From the NCBI GenBank assembly GCA_965199905.1, contig OZ241366.1, positions 4,464,001 to 4,528,000 on the forward strand: DNA of 64,000 bases. Direction: 5' to 3'. The notes beneath the pieces were generated by a model. It had not been told where the DNA came from. It was given only the letters and a program-made list of their open reading frames with translations, and did not search any database. The translations under genes and the position numbers were made by a program. The stretch comes from Ilyomonas sp965199905. Lineage in GTDB: Bacteria; Bacteroidota; Bacteroidia; Chitinophagales; Chitinophagaceae. Shown here piece after piece: positions 34,801-42,428 of the stretch (position 1 is its first letter; every line of letters begins with the position of its first letter).

Positions 34801-34962
34801 GCCAGATGTTGTGACTGACTTGGTTCCGGCTACACGAATAGTAGCTGCGGTAACCGGCGAATTGGTGGCTGAATCCCTGACAAAACCCGTAAGTACCCGC
34901 GCCTGTGAAAAAGCAGCAGAACTTATGAGCATTAGAAAGAATAACAGGTACACATTTCTCAT
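31825..34962 (-). CDS. SusC/RagA-family TonB-dependent transporter
   Basis: A 1045-residue outer-membrane transporter: signal peptide (1-19, ending FSQA), carboxypeptidase-like regulatory domain (about 20-100, VLTGFVRDSATNSPVTAATI), plug domain with VVTALGISRQAKSLTYSVQ and VDGVPLVNFSP, the SusC signature around NPEDIESMSILKGASAAALYG, and a 22-strand barrel ending in ASLKIGF. It lacks the N-terminal signalling domain that would pair with a FecR anti-sigma factor, so control may come from the divergent AraC regulator. It uses TonB/ExbBD energy; a complete set is at 38.4-42.4 kb. Confidence 0.95.
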   Translation of the reverse strand: MRNVYLLFFLMLISSAAFSQARVLTGFVRDSATNSPVTAATIRVAGTKSVTTSGSDGAFTINLPATSAQLEVSYVGYANQSVTVNPDQTTIIILLGNSSASLNEVVVTALGISRQAKSLTYSVQKVSNEELTQVRDANVVNSLQGKVAGVTISRSSSGIGGSTRVIIRGNKSTRENQPLYVVDGVPLVNFSPAQPGGEYGQSVGYAGIDGGDGISNINPEDIESMSILKGASAAALYGSSAANGVILITTKKGKAGITRVNASSELFFDSRMYKQPLQFKYGQTTPGTTSTPFGSSTSWSDSVVNAPDYTNDFFQTGVTSFNSVSLSGGTDKSQSYFSYSYADNKGIIPTSQLKRHNLNFHQTSKFFNDKLTADFNVLYVHQNAHNRPTSGLYLNPLAGLYELPRGIDFNQYKNSYEVSSSVRNTYVQNWWDVNVDAGKNANELEQNPYWILNRNPNDNALDRVYTNFSLNYKITSWLNIQARGNVDKTFNNIEAKSYATTSPILTAANGSYTLLRSVFTQYYGDVLLSANKNLSKNLGLSATIGSSINDGRTEQTTFGTRNSGDGLRFANVFTLNNILPASLTVSPNTAHRQLQAVFATAQLSVNNYAYLDLTARNDWSSTLAFTPNEKKGFFYYSAGLTGVLSDMFKMSEPISFSKVRVSYSKVGNDVNIYATNPASYNIDNQNGSTVNQTGSKPGTYLKPEDNRSFEAGTEWRFLKNRIGFDFTYYINNNRRQYIVIPVTPGSPGNLTSWTLNTGNIRNNGVELSVNITPVQTKHFSWFTTVNYALNKNKVLQIADPSLGVTQSYFPINTIDLLNAAYIKEGGSWGDIYGRFFARAADNSIIVDSAGTPQKGYDSSTAVGNGNVKYLGNPNPKYTIGWNNTFTIQNFTVSFLIDGRFGGKVMSVTQAVLDQLGDSKATADARDAGGVNISATKQDGSKFSGPLDPFTFYNAVGGRSGISEYYVYDATNIRLREASISYRIPVKTKWITSCQFSVIGRNLFFFKKEAPFDPELSMGTGNALQGVETFGIPTTRSIGASLKIGF

Positions 34963-35325
34963 GTTACTTGGAGTTTTTGTTATGTTACTTGATTAAAAGC
35001 AGATTTTACAAATAGCCGGGGTGCACCGGTAAACAGTTATACGGTATTTGTTTTCAAATAAAAGCAGATAAGACAGTTATTATTTTCGGTTAATGTTGCT
35101 TCTCTTTATCATGTGCAATGGTTAAAAAGAATTAACACGGATTAGTTCTTGTCTTTTCTCAAATGTAAGACATGCAATATTAACAACCGGCTGCTTATAA
35201 CCGCTGATTAGTTTTTAATAAAAGTCGGGAAAATTTTAACCTTTAAACATTTCTGCTCAATTTTGTGCAGCTATTACAAAAAATTCATTTTTGTGGACTC
35301 AGAAGAATGGTAGCAGGAAAATAAA
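34963..35325. promoter_or_regulatory. Divergent region between susC and the AraC regulator
   Basis: A 363-bp AT-rich stretch with no gene. On the minus strand, TTG (35186-35184) and TACATTTG (35167-35160), 16 nt apart, match the Bacteroidota TTG/TAnnTTTG promoter and would drive susC with a leader of about 190 nt. No clear AraC operator was identified. Confidence 0.45.
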
Positions 35326-36210
35326 ATGAAAGCTAATTATACCGAAATTTATAATGAAGCGCAGGATCGGATTATAGTGGTGGAAAAAAATGAGCCATAT
35401 AATAACTCCCTGTTTCATTATCATCCTGAGTTTGAGCTGGCTTATGTTAAAGAAGGCTTTGGCAGGCGCATTGTTGCCGACAAAATAGATTCCTTTTATG
35501 CCGGCGATCTTGTGTTCCTGGGCCCTAACCTTCCGCATGTTTGGCAGAACGATGATATTTTTCATAAAGGCTTTGCCAACTTCAGGTTTAAGTCGCTTAC
35601 CATTCATTTTCGGAAGGAATTATTCTCTGATGAACTTATACATCTTCAGGAAAGTAACCTGCTGAATAAATTGTTTGCCCGCTCTGCCCGCGGATTAAAA
35701 ATTATAGGCAAAACCCAGGAAATTATTACGGAAAAAATGGTCCGGCTAAATAGTAAAAAGGGACTGGAACGTATCATTGAACTTCTTGAAATCCTGAACA
35801 TTCTTTCCCTGTCGAAAGAAACGGAATCTATTTCCTATAATGGATACTCAGGCAATCTCGCCGGGAATAAAGTGGATCGTTTATCTGAGGTCTATAACTA
35901 TGTATCGGAAAATTTTAACCGGGAAATATCGCTTGACGATGTGGCAAAAATGACCAACCTGACGCCGCCTGCTTTTTGTCGGTTGTTTAAAAAAAGAACA
36001 AATAGACATTTCATTTCCTACCTCAATGATGTTCGCATTTCGAAGGCATGTAAACAACTTCTGGAAACCGATTTAAACATATCGGAAATTGCCTTCCACT
36101 GCGGCTATAAAACCGTGTCTAATTTTAATAAAATTTTTAAGAAAAATATTGGCACCTCGCCCAAGGTTTACCGCGAAAAAGCGACACGGCATTTTTCAAC
36201 AGGTGGTTGA
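35326..36210 (+). CDS. AraC-family transcriptional regulator
   Basis: A 294-residue regulator. The N-terminal part (about 20-110) is a cupin-like sensor domain (LFHYHPEFELAYVKEGFGRR, GDLVFLGPNLPHVWQND). The C-terminal 100 residues hold two helix-turn-helix motifs (ISLDDVAKMTNLTPPAFCRL and the second around ISEIAFHCGYKTVSNFNKIF with the AraC signature KKNIGTSPKVYR). Such proteins activate sugar-utilisation genes on binding an effector. It is divergent from susC and next to the GH29 remnant, so it probably controls this locus; the effector is unknown. Confidence 0.92.
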   Translation: MKANYTEIYNEAQDRIIVVEKNEPYNNSLFHYHPEFELAYVKEGFGRRIVADKIDSFYAGDLVFLGPNLPHVWQNDDIFHKGFANFRFKSLTIHFRKELFSDELIHLQESNLLNKLFARSARGLKIIGKTQEIITEKMVRLNSKKGLERIIELLEILNILSLSKETESISYNGYSGNLAGNKVDRLSEVYNYVSENFNREISLDDVAKMTNLTPPAFCRLFKKRTNRHFISYLNDVRISKACKQLLETDLNISEIAFHCGYKTVSNFNKIFKKNIGTSPKVYREKATRHFSTGG

Positions 36211-36269
36211 TCAGTAAGCATTAATAGTGGTGATCTTTTTTGAGGGATAGGGTTCATCATCCGTAATCT

Positions 36270-36706
36270 GTAAAGGCGCTATTTAAATCATCGGCTGAAC
36301 TGTTTCATTTATTACTGAAAATTTTATCGCGTGGCGGCAACCTGCTGCTCAATATTGAACCCTCACCGGAGGGCGATTTTGCCGGCACCGCTTACAGCCA
36401 TTTAAAGGATATTGGCAGATGGATATAAGTACACGGCAATGAGATTTATGGCACCACTGTCACGTCGCCTACGAAGAAAAATGTTTATCTGTTGTCGGGT
36501 GATAAGAGTAAAACGGTTACGCTGCCAGCCGTTATTCATCTTGATAAATACAGCATTCCTGAAAACAGTAAGGTTCGTTTGGTTGATTTACCAAAGAGAA
36601 AATAGGCTACAAATCAAATGGCACAGGAACGGATATCATTATCAATAAAAATTGGATTAACAAGGCTGCAGGCAAGTATGCAATTGCTTTTGAAATAAGT
36701 AAATGA
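36270..36706 (+). pseudogene. GH29 alpha-L-fucosidase, C-terminal remnant
   Basis: The plus strand encodes SSAELFHLLLKILSRGGNLLLNIEPSPEGD, split here as SSAELFHLLLKILSRGG and NLLLNIEPSPEGD, the conserved SRGGNLLLNI region of GH29 fucosidases. DIGRWI follows, then a TAA at 36426-36428, then VHGNEIYGTTVTS. The C-terminal beta-sandwich continues to VRLVDLPKR, then needs a frameshift to read KIGYKSNGTGTDIIINKNW and end at FEISK with TGA at 36704. The catalytic domain is absent. It follows the AraC gene by 60 bp and would have been the hydrolase of this SusCD locus. Confidence 0.85.
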
Positions 36707-36830
36707 GCAATAAAATCGTTCTAAACTTATGGTTCACTCAATAATTGCACTATAGGAAACCTAACTGCTTTGGTTTTTAGAATGATTTATCCGGATTGAT
36801 AAAAACATTATTACAACATAGCAAAGGTTG

Positions 36831-37670
36831 TCAATTAAATAAAGAAAGTTGCGAAGTGTACGTATATTTCTTCATTGGCTTCCGTTGCGCTACCGGCATT
36901 TCTTTTTTTATTTCAAATACTTCTGACTCTTTATAGCGGGAGGCAACAATAACGTGCGTATCGCCTGCATGAGATGTAAACAGGTCTTCCACCAATTGCG
37001 GATGATTATTTTCCCTGGATAAATGCGATAGGAGTAAATGACTCATAAAGGCAGGCTTGTGCCTTGTAAACAAGTCCAGAGCCTGCGTATTCGATAAGTG
37101 TCCGTGCGTGCCTGAAATCCGTTTTTTCAGGTGGTGCGGATATTTACCTTTTGCCAACATCGTTTCATCATAATTAGACTCTAAAAAAGCAGCGTGGCAT
37201 TGTTTAAAATGATGAATCACATTATAGCAGGGCGAACCAATATCAGTAAATACGCCAATGGTAATCTCTTCACTCTTTATCGTGAAACTATGCGGTTCAA
37301 TGGCGTCATGCTGTTTTGGAAAAGCGGTGACGCTTAACTGACCAATTTCTACCGGCTGATGAGGAGCAAATGTGTGAACGCTTATTTTGCCGCCGTCAAT
37401 ATGGTTGCAATGCATAAGGGTTGGCCCGGTAATAAAAACCGGCAATGCATATTTTTTTGCCAGCACAGCCAGGCCTTGTATATGGTCAGAATGTTCGTGA
37501 GAAATGAAGATAGCTTTTACTGTTTGCATCGAAAGCTGCAGCCGGTTCATGCGGGTTTCGGTTTCGCGGCACGATATACCGGCATCAATCAACACCGCTT
37601 CTTTATGATTGCCGATGTAGTAGCAATTTCCGTTACTACCCGAAGCTATTGAGGAAATAAAAAGAGACAT
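36831..37670 (-). CDS. MBL-fold metallo-hydrolase, YycJ/WalJ-like
   Basis: A 279-residue metallo-beta-lactamase-fold protein. The N-terminus SLFISSIASGSNGNCYYIG is the signature of the YycJ/WalJ branch, followed by the metal motif FISHEHSDHIQGL (HxHxDH) near residue 65-70, GVFTDIGSP, ESNYD and HLSRENNHPQLV. The family includes a DNA 5' exonuclease linked to mismatch repair in Bacillus; activity here is inferred from similarity. The ATG at 37670 places the motif at the right distance; an earlier in-frame TTG would add three residues. It is divergent from the UmuD-like gene. Confidence 0.88.
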   Translation of the reverse strand: MSLFISSIASGSNGNCYYIGNHKEAVLIDAGISCRETETRMNRLQLSMQTVKAIFISHEHSDHIQGLAVLAKKYALPVFITGPTLMHCNHIDGGKISVHTFAPHQPVEIGQLSVTAFPKQHDAIEPHSFTIKSEEITIGVFTDIGSPCYNVIHHFKQCHAAFLESNYDETMLAKGKYPHHLKKRISGTHGHLSNTQALDLFTRHKPAFMSHLLLSHLSRENNHPQLVEDLFTSHAGDTHVIVASRYKESEVFEIKKEMPVAQRKPMKKYTYTSQLSLFN

Positions 37671-37857
37671 GTAAAACAAAGAAAAGCGTTTTAGCGCATT
37701 TTCTTGATCCTGCCTGCTAATTTATTTAGACAAATAAACAAAGCCGTTCTCTATCAATCTTTTCGGTATTACGTTGTGTAAAAAGAGTTGAAATGCCGCT
37801 TTATCCACAGCTTCAATGAATCGTAAACTTGTCGAAATTGAAAAGATGCGCTTCCAA

Positions 37858-37890
37858 TTTGGCCGAATAAAAGCAAAGTCCTTATTTTTG
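37858..37890 (+). promoter_or_regulatory. Promoter candidate for the umuD-like gene
   Basis: TTTG (37858-37861) and TATTTTTG (37883-37890) with 21 nt between them fit the Bacteroidota promoter pattern, 29 nt before the ATG at 37920. No LexA box was recognised. Confidence 0.4.
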
Positions 37891-37919
37891 CTAAATATTT
37901 TAGTATAAACCGCAACTTT

Positions 37920-38351
37920 ATGAATCAATTCAGCTCAGGCGCAGCGCTATATCAGGGCAGTAAGGAAGTAAAGCTGCAGGACGTGCCTACCGCAAAAGCA
38001 ACTGGCTTTAATGCAGCAGCAGACGATTATATGGAGCGTGGGATTGACCTTAACGAGGAACTGATCAGGAATAAACCTGCCACTTATTTTTTTCGTATGA
38101 ACAGTCATGCAATGACTGAGGCAGGAATTCATATCGGCGACATCCTGATTGTTGACAGAAGTCTGGCGGCTGTAAGTGGAAAAATTATAGTAGCCACGTT
38201 AGGTGGCGAGCTACTTGTTCGGCGACTGCAGAAGGAGAATGGAACCATAGCATTGTTGCCTGGCAATAATCATGAAAAATCTATCGCTGTTAATGGGCAA
38301 GATGCCTATGCTGTTTGGGGCGTGGTCACTTATATTATTCATGTTGTATAG
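37920..38351 (+). CDS. umuD: UmuD homologue lacking the Ser-Lys catalytic dyad
   Basis: A 143-residue protein colinear with UmuD: ADDYMERGIDLNEELIRN, TYFFRMNSHAMTEAGIHIGD, ILIVDRSLAAVSGKIIVATL, GGELLVRRLQ and AVWGVVTYIIHVV. The nucleophile Ser of the usual GDSM is Ala64 (SHAM), the general-base Lys of VKKL is Arg101 (LVRRL), and the residue before the scissile Gly29 is Thr28 rather than Cys or Ala. It therefore should not self-cleave. No umuC polymerase gene is adjacent; a terminator and tonB follow. It could be a non-cleavable regulator of polymerase V or a gene losing function. Confidence 0.9.
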   Translation: MNQFSSGAALYQGSKEVKLQDVPTAKATGFNAAADDYMERGIDLNEELIRNKPATYFFRMNSHAMTEAGIHIGDILIVDRSLAAVSGKIIVATLGGELLVRRLQKENGTIALLPGNNHEKSIAVNGQDAYAVWGVVTYIIHVV

Positions 38352-38383
38352 TTAGCATCTATCCATAAACCTTGAATTGTAAA

Positions 38384-38416
38384 AATCCCCGGTTGTCTAA
38401 CCGGGGATTGTTTTTT
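38384..38416. terminator. Bidirectional terminator between umuD and tonB
   Basis: AATCCCCGGTT pairs with AACCGGGGATT around GTCT, followed by TTTTTT on the plus strand and preceded by an A run. It ends umuD and, on the other strand, tonB. Confidence 0.8.
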
Positions 38417-38420
38417 CTTT

Positions 38421-39236
38421 TTATTGATCTTGCTGCACTACGAATGTAATTGCTTGTCTCTGCCGGTATATTACGTTACGTCCGTTTTGTTTAGCGGGTG
38501 TCCAGCCCGGACCACGCTGAATAACGCGCACAGCTTCTGTAGCTGTACCATATCCCGGATCATTTTCAGCTTTTACCTCGGAAATGTTTCCTTCTTTATT
38601 TACAAGGAAAGAAACCATCACGGTGTAAGAGCCGGCGGCCGCACCATTTTCTGAAGGCAATTCGCTGCGAAGATTTCTTTGCAAAAACTTCCTCCATTCT
38701 TCAAAACCTCCGGGAAACTGTGCTTGTTGCTGTACCGTAAAAAACTCTTTCGTAAAGTCCTCTGTTTTTATAAGCTCTTCTACTTTACCAGTTCCTTGTT
38801 CTACAGGTGGCGCGATATAATCTTCACTAATTCCTGTTCGTGTTTCTACGTCAATTTTCACATTGTCCACTTCCGCCATAGCAGGCGATGGGGTAGTTAC
38901 CTGTTCAACAAGAATCGGTGTTGCCAGTTTAATGGTTGCTAAATGTTGCTCAACATGCATTGTCTTTACTGTTGGCGGAGGGGTAAGTGGTTTTTCCTTA
39001 ACTGATTCAATAAGGCTTATCTCTCCACTCACAGTTAGAGGCGCATCTGCTATCAACTGCTTTGTATGAAGGGAATAAAAAAGGGTAAAAGCAAGACAAA
39101 CTGAAAGCATAACCGCTATTGCAATGCGTAACCTGCTATTGTAATTTCTGCGAAGCTGGTAGGCACCATACGTTTTGTTTCTGTTGGCAAACAGAATGTC
39201 CAGCACATCCATCTGCATTGTGTTGTTTGTGTTCAT
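38421..39236 (-). CDS. tonB: TonB-family energy transducer (copy 1)
   Basis: A 271-residue TonB-like protein. It has a short cytoplasmic start with the Bacteroidota motif LDILFANRNKTYGAYQLRRNY, one transmembrane helix (about 37-55), a periplasmic linker, and a C-terminal TonB domain (about 180-270: AQFPGGFEEWRKFLQRNLR, GNISEVKAENDPGYGTATEA, ending in YRQRQAITF). It couples the proton motive force gathered by ExbB/ExbD to outer-membrane transporters such as SusC. It is a diverged duplicate of the next gene, from which it is separated by a terminator. Confidence 0.92.
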   Translation of the reverse strand: MNTNNTMQMDVLDILFANRNKTYGAYQLRRNYNSRLRIAIAVMLSVCLAFTLFYSLHTKQLIADAPLTVSGEISLIESVKEKPLTPPPTVKTMHVEQHLATIKLATPILVEQVTTPSPAMAEVDNVKIDVETRTGISEDYIAPPVEQGTGKVEELIKTEDFTKEFFTVQQQAQFPGGFEEWRKFLQRNLRSELPSENGAAAGSYTVMVSFLVNKEGNISEVKAENDPGYGTATEAVRVIQRGPGWTPAKQNGRNVIYRQRQAITFVVQQDQ

Positions 39237-39312
39237 AATAAATGTTTATAGTAAGATATAATCATTTATTTTTTTCCATAAAGCTCTTAAAATAAATTTT
39301 TTAGGTATTGCG

Positions 39313-39353
39313 GGAATAAAAAACGCCCCGGTTTTCGGAGCGTTTTTTATTCC
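39313..39353 (-). terminator. Terminator between the two tonB genes
   Basis: GGAATAAAAAACGC(C)CCG pairs with CGG(A)GCGTTTTTTATTCC across GTTTT, with T runs in both directions. It separates the upstream tonB transcript from its duplicate. Confidence 0.8.
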
Positions 39354-39369
39354 TTATAATAAGAAGGTT

Positions 39370-40197
39370 TTATTGACTTTCCTGAACCTGGAAAGTAATT
39401 GGCTGACGCTGACGATAGATAACTTTTCTACCATTTTGCACAGCCGGGTTCCAGGCGGGTCCGCGCTGAATAACACGTATGGCTTCTGCAGCCGTACCAT
39501 ATCCCGGATCGTTTTCAGCTTTTACCTCGGAAATAGTACCATCTTTAGATACAAGAAAAGAAACCATTACGGTTAAATTACCTGTAGGCGCGCCATTCTC
39601 TGTAGGCACATCAGCTCTCAGGTTACGCTGCAGGTATTTAAACCATGCTTCGTTGCCACCAGGGAATTGTGCCTGAATTTGCACGGTTTTAAATTCCTTA
39701 TCGTAATCCTCAGTCACTTTAGGTGCTTCAACAACACCTGTACCTTGCGCTTCTACCGGAGGAGCTATTACATCAGATTTGATACCTTCCTGGTTGATGG
39801 TACCGATTTTGGTATCTTCCAGTTCTTCCTGTTGCGGAGGCGGTTCTTTTACTTCCTCATCCTTCACAATCTTAGGAGGTGTAAATTGCTTAATCTCGAT
39901 TTTCGGAGGTTCAATTTTTGGTGGCGGCGGCGGTGGCGGTGGTTCTGGTTTTGGTTGTTCCTTTACGTTTTCCAGACTCACGTCCTGAACTACAATCTGC
40001 GGTTTGGTATCTTCGCCTTTTAGTTTTGATACAGCAAAAGCAACACCGATACCCAGGCATACAAGAAGCATTACTGCAACGGCAATAGTGATGCGCTTGT
40101 TGTATGTTTTGCGAAGATCGTAAGCGCCATATTCCTTGTTCTTTCCTTCAAAAAGGATGTCAAGGAGATCAGCACTCAAGATTTTATTAGCTTCCAT
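39370..40197 (-). CDS. tonB: TonB-family energy transducer (copy 2)
   Basis: A 275-residue TonB-like protein with the same LDILFEGKNKEYGAYDLRKTY start, a transmembrane helix (about 35-53), and a Pro-rich spacer containing an eight-proline run (residues 87-94 or so) before the TonB domain (AQFPGGNEAWFKYLQRNLR to YRQRQPITFQVQ). The proline spacer is the classical one that spans the periplasm; copy 1 has a weaker version. It begins 25 bp after the second exbD and so belongs to the exbB-exbD-exbD-tonB operon. Confidence 0.94.
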   Translation of the reverse strand: MEANKILSADLLDILFEGKNKEYGAYDLRKTYNKRITIAVAVMLLVCLGIGVAFAVSKLKGEDTKPQIVVQDVSLENVKEQPKPEPPPPPPPPKIEPPKIEIKQFTPPKIVKDEEVKEPPPQQEELEDTKIGTINQEGIKSDVIAPPVEAQGTGVVEAPKVTEDYDKEFKTVQIQAQFPGGNEAWFKYLQRNLRADVPTENGAPTGNLTVMVSFLVSKDGTISEVKAENDPGYGTAAEAIRVIQRGPAWNPAVQNGRKVIYRQRQPITFQVQESQ

Positions 40198-40222
40198 AAT
40201 GTATTTATTTTACTCTTTGTTT

Positions 40223-40786
40223 TTACTTGGCTGGTGTAGCCGCTGCCGGTGCAGGTGCTTCGCCTTCGCTTACTTTTACAAGCTGGTTTTCACCGTCAGA
40301 AATATCAACCAATGCATATCGTTTTACTACGTTAATGGTCATTTCATCGAGGATATCAACTACATTTTTGTAAGTGCTTTCATCAGTTGGTTTAATTACC
40401 ACCATAAAGTCGTCAGCGGGTGTGCTGCGCTTTTTTTGGATAATCGCGTTCCTGATATCTTTAAAATTTGAAGACTGAAAGTTTTTCCCCGCAGGATCCA
40501 GCTCGCCCTCATAATAAAACACATGATTATCTTTGCCCAACAGAACAGTAAGCGCACCTGAGGCTTTTGTTTTCGTTTGCTCTTCAGGTTTATCTGTGTC
40601 TTTAGGCAAATTCAGCTTCAAAGCTGTTGGCTGGCTGATAGTAGTGGTGAATACGAAAAAGGTAATCAAAAGAAAACCAAGGTCCACCATCGGTGTCATA
40701 TCCACTCTTGTGGACATCTTCTTTCCCTTCTTTACGCCTGGGCCTTTTTTGTGACCACCCCCGCCGGAGGTATCTATTTCTGCCAT
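40223..40786 (-). CDS. exbD: ExbD-family biopolymer transporter (second copy)
   Basis: A 187-residue ExbD/TolR-like protein with a long Gly/Lys-rich cytoplasmic start, the transmembrane segment beginning VDMTPMVDLGFLLITFFVFTT (conserved proton-carrying Asp in MVDLGF, near residue 35), and a periplasmic domain ending in an Ala/Pro-rich tail. ExbD with ExbB forms the proton-driven motor for TonB. It is 29 bp downstream of the first exbD. Confidence 0.93.
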   Translation of the reverse strand: MAEIDTSGGGGHKKGPGVKKGKKMSTRVDMTPMVDLGFLLITFFVFTTTISQPTALKLNLPKDTDKPEEQTKTKASGALTVLLGKDNHVFYYEGELDPAGKNFQSSNFKDIRNAIIQKKRSTPADDFMVVIKPTDESTYKNVVDILDEMTINVVKRYALVDISDGENQLVKVSEGEAPAPAAATPAK

Positions 40787-40815
40787 GGTAATACGGTTTA
40801 ATTCGTTATAAAATA

Positions 40816-41484
40816 TTATTGCTGATCTTCTGCCTTGCTACCGCCTGTTTTGTACAAGTCTGTTCCTTCTGGAACGCTGGTAGCATTGGTTATCATCTGA
40901 AACTTAAGCAAATCATTCTTTTTAAACGCAGTCAATACGTTTTTAAAGAAAGGATACTTCACAAGGTTATCTCCTTTTAATAAAAGATGCAACTGACCAC
41001 CCTGATATGTATCGTTAACGGCGCGCATCCATTTTGTAAGCTGATTATTTGTTGTGTCAGCCACCGGAATACCAGGTAAAGAAGCATCGGTTACCTGTGC
41101 AGACGGAAGGCTTGCCTGTTGCTTCAACTGCCTTATATCCACACCAATCACCGGCTGCTTTACGAGAGTCGCAATTTCGGTGGGCGTTAGTCCAAGACTT
41201 TCCGTCTGGTTAATGAGACCGATAATTTGTTGTTTCTTTTGCTGGTCATCAGCATTATCACCTGAGGCTAAGAATACTTTTCCATCTTTATTAATGGAGA
41301 TTTCTATTACATCTTTATCCGGTGCTTTACTCGACGATACTGAACTTGGTGTTGCTACAGTAACCGCTGAAGACTCTTTCGGCTTCGCTGTTAAGATAAA
41401 GAAAGAAAGCAGAAGAAAAGCCACGTCGCACATCGCCGTCATATCTATCGCTGTGCTTTTCCTCGCAATTTTAGGTCTTGACAT
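40816..41484 (-). CDS. exbD: ExbD-family biopolymer transporter (first copy)
   Basis: A 222-residue ExbD-like protein: TAIDMTAMCDVAFLLLSFFIL carries the transmembrane helix and the conserved Asp (CDVAF, near residue 19), and a periplasmic domain larger than usual follows. Two different ExbD subunits in one operon are common in Bacteroidota and may form mixed motors. A strong hairpin lies between it and exbB. Confidence 0.92.
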   Translation of the reverse strand: MSRPKIARKSTAIDMTAMCDVAFLLLSFFILTAKPKESSAVTVATPSSVSSSKAPDKDVIEISINKDGKVFLASGDNADDQQKKQQIIGLINQTESLGLTPTEIATLVKQPVIGVDIRQLKQQASLPSAQVTDASLPGIPVADTTNNQLTKWMRAVNDTYQGGQLHLLLKGDNLVKYPFFKNVLTAFKKNDLLKFQMITNATSVPEGTDLYKTGGSKAEDQQ

Positions 41485-41517
41485 AGCTTGTTTTTAAATT
41501 GTTGTACTAAGATGCAG

Positions 41518-41549
41518 AACGGCAGCAGTTTCCATAAACTGCTGCCGTT
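41518..41549 (-). other. Strong hairpin between exbB and exbD
   Basis: AACGGCAGCAGTTT pairs perfectly over 14 bp with AAACTGCTGCCGTT around a 4-nt loop. No T tract follows in the direction of transcription, so it is more likely an mRNA stability or processing element than a terminator, which could set the exbB:exbD ratio (inference). Confidence 0.6.
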
Positions 41550-41555
41550 AAAATA

Positions 41556-42428
41556 TTATTTGTACAGAGAAGCGAAGCTTTGTGTAAGTGTAAAGCCGCT
41601 TTCATCGATACCATAAGTAATGCCATCAATCTTAGTTGTAAACACGTTATACATAATGATAGAGATAGCTGACGTACCAATACCCAAAGCCGTATTATAT
41701 AAGGCTTCTGAGATACCTTCAGACAGTTTTGAAGAGGCTTCAGATCCGCCGCTTGCACCTAAGGCAGAGAACGAGCGAATCATACCCATTACTGTACCCA
41801 GCAGACCTACGAGGGTAGCTACCGAAGCGATAGTAGAAAGGAATACGAGGTTCTTTTCCAGCATTGGCAATTCCAGTGCGGTAGCTTCTTCCACTTCTTT
41901 CTGAATGTTTAATACCTTCTGCTCAGTGTCAAGCTCAGTATTGCCAATCATTTCTTTGTACTTGCGCAGACCGGCTTTCATTACATTACCAACGGAGCCT
42001 TTCTGCCTGTCGCATTCTGCAATGGCTTTGTCTACATCCTTATTAGCAAGATGAAACTGTACTTTACGTACAAATTCAGCGATATTGCCGGTGCCGGATG
42101 CTCTGCCAATAGTAAGTAAACGCTCAACCACGAAAGTGACTACCGTTAGAAGCAAGCCGATTAACAATGGTACAATGATACCTCCCTGGTACATACGGGG
42201 AAGTATTCCCAATGGTCCTTCCTGCGTTGGCCAAAAGCCACCGTTCGGGTCTGGTTTAGTAAAATTACTGTCTGCTCCAATAACGAAACGCCAGATTACG
42301 TATCCTAAAATGATACACGTAACTGGTGCAATCCACGAGATGGCATTGGAAGTTTTCTTCGCCTGCACAGATGTTCCTGTTGATACTTTTGGTGCTACAG
42401 TTGTTGTAGTAGGTCTGATGTCAGCCAT
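41556..42428 (-). CDS. exbB: ExbB/TolQ/MotA-family proton channel protein
   Basis: A 290-residue inner-membrane protein with three hydrophobic helices (about 30-50, 85-107, 190-225) and the MotA/TolQ/ExbB domain: LSTIASVATLVGLLGTVMGMIRSFSALG and EALYNTALGIGTSAISIIMYN. It contains the conserved small-residue helix faces that enclose ExbD in the motor. It is first in the exbB-exbD-exbD-tonB operon. Confidence 0.94.
   Translation of the reverse strand: MADIRPTTTTVAPKVSTGTSVQAKKTSNAISWIAPVTCIILGYVIWRFVIGADSNFTKPDPNGGFWPTQEGPLGILPRMYQGGIIVPLLIGLLLTVVTFVVERLLTIGRASGTGNIAEFVRKVQFHLANKDVDKAIAECDRQKGSVGNVMKAGLRKYKEMIGNTELDTEQKVLNIQKEVEEATALELPMLEKNLVFLSTIASVATLVGLLGTVMGMIRSFSALGASGGSEASSKLSEGISEALYNTALGIGTSAISIIMYNVFTTKIDGITYGIDESGFTLTQSFASLYK

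Noticed and set aside
31825..34962. SusC as a sigma/anti-sigma-controlled transducer
   Set aside because: The N-terminus goes directly from signal peptide to the carboxypeptidase-like domain, without the STN signalling domain, and no FecR is nearby.
39667..40023. ORF rich in Arg, Phe and Trp opposite the second tonB
   Set aside because: It is the reverse reading of the proline-rich TonB spacer; low-complexity shadow.
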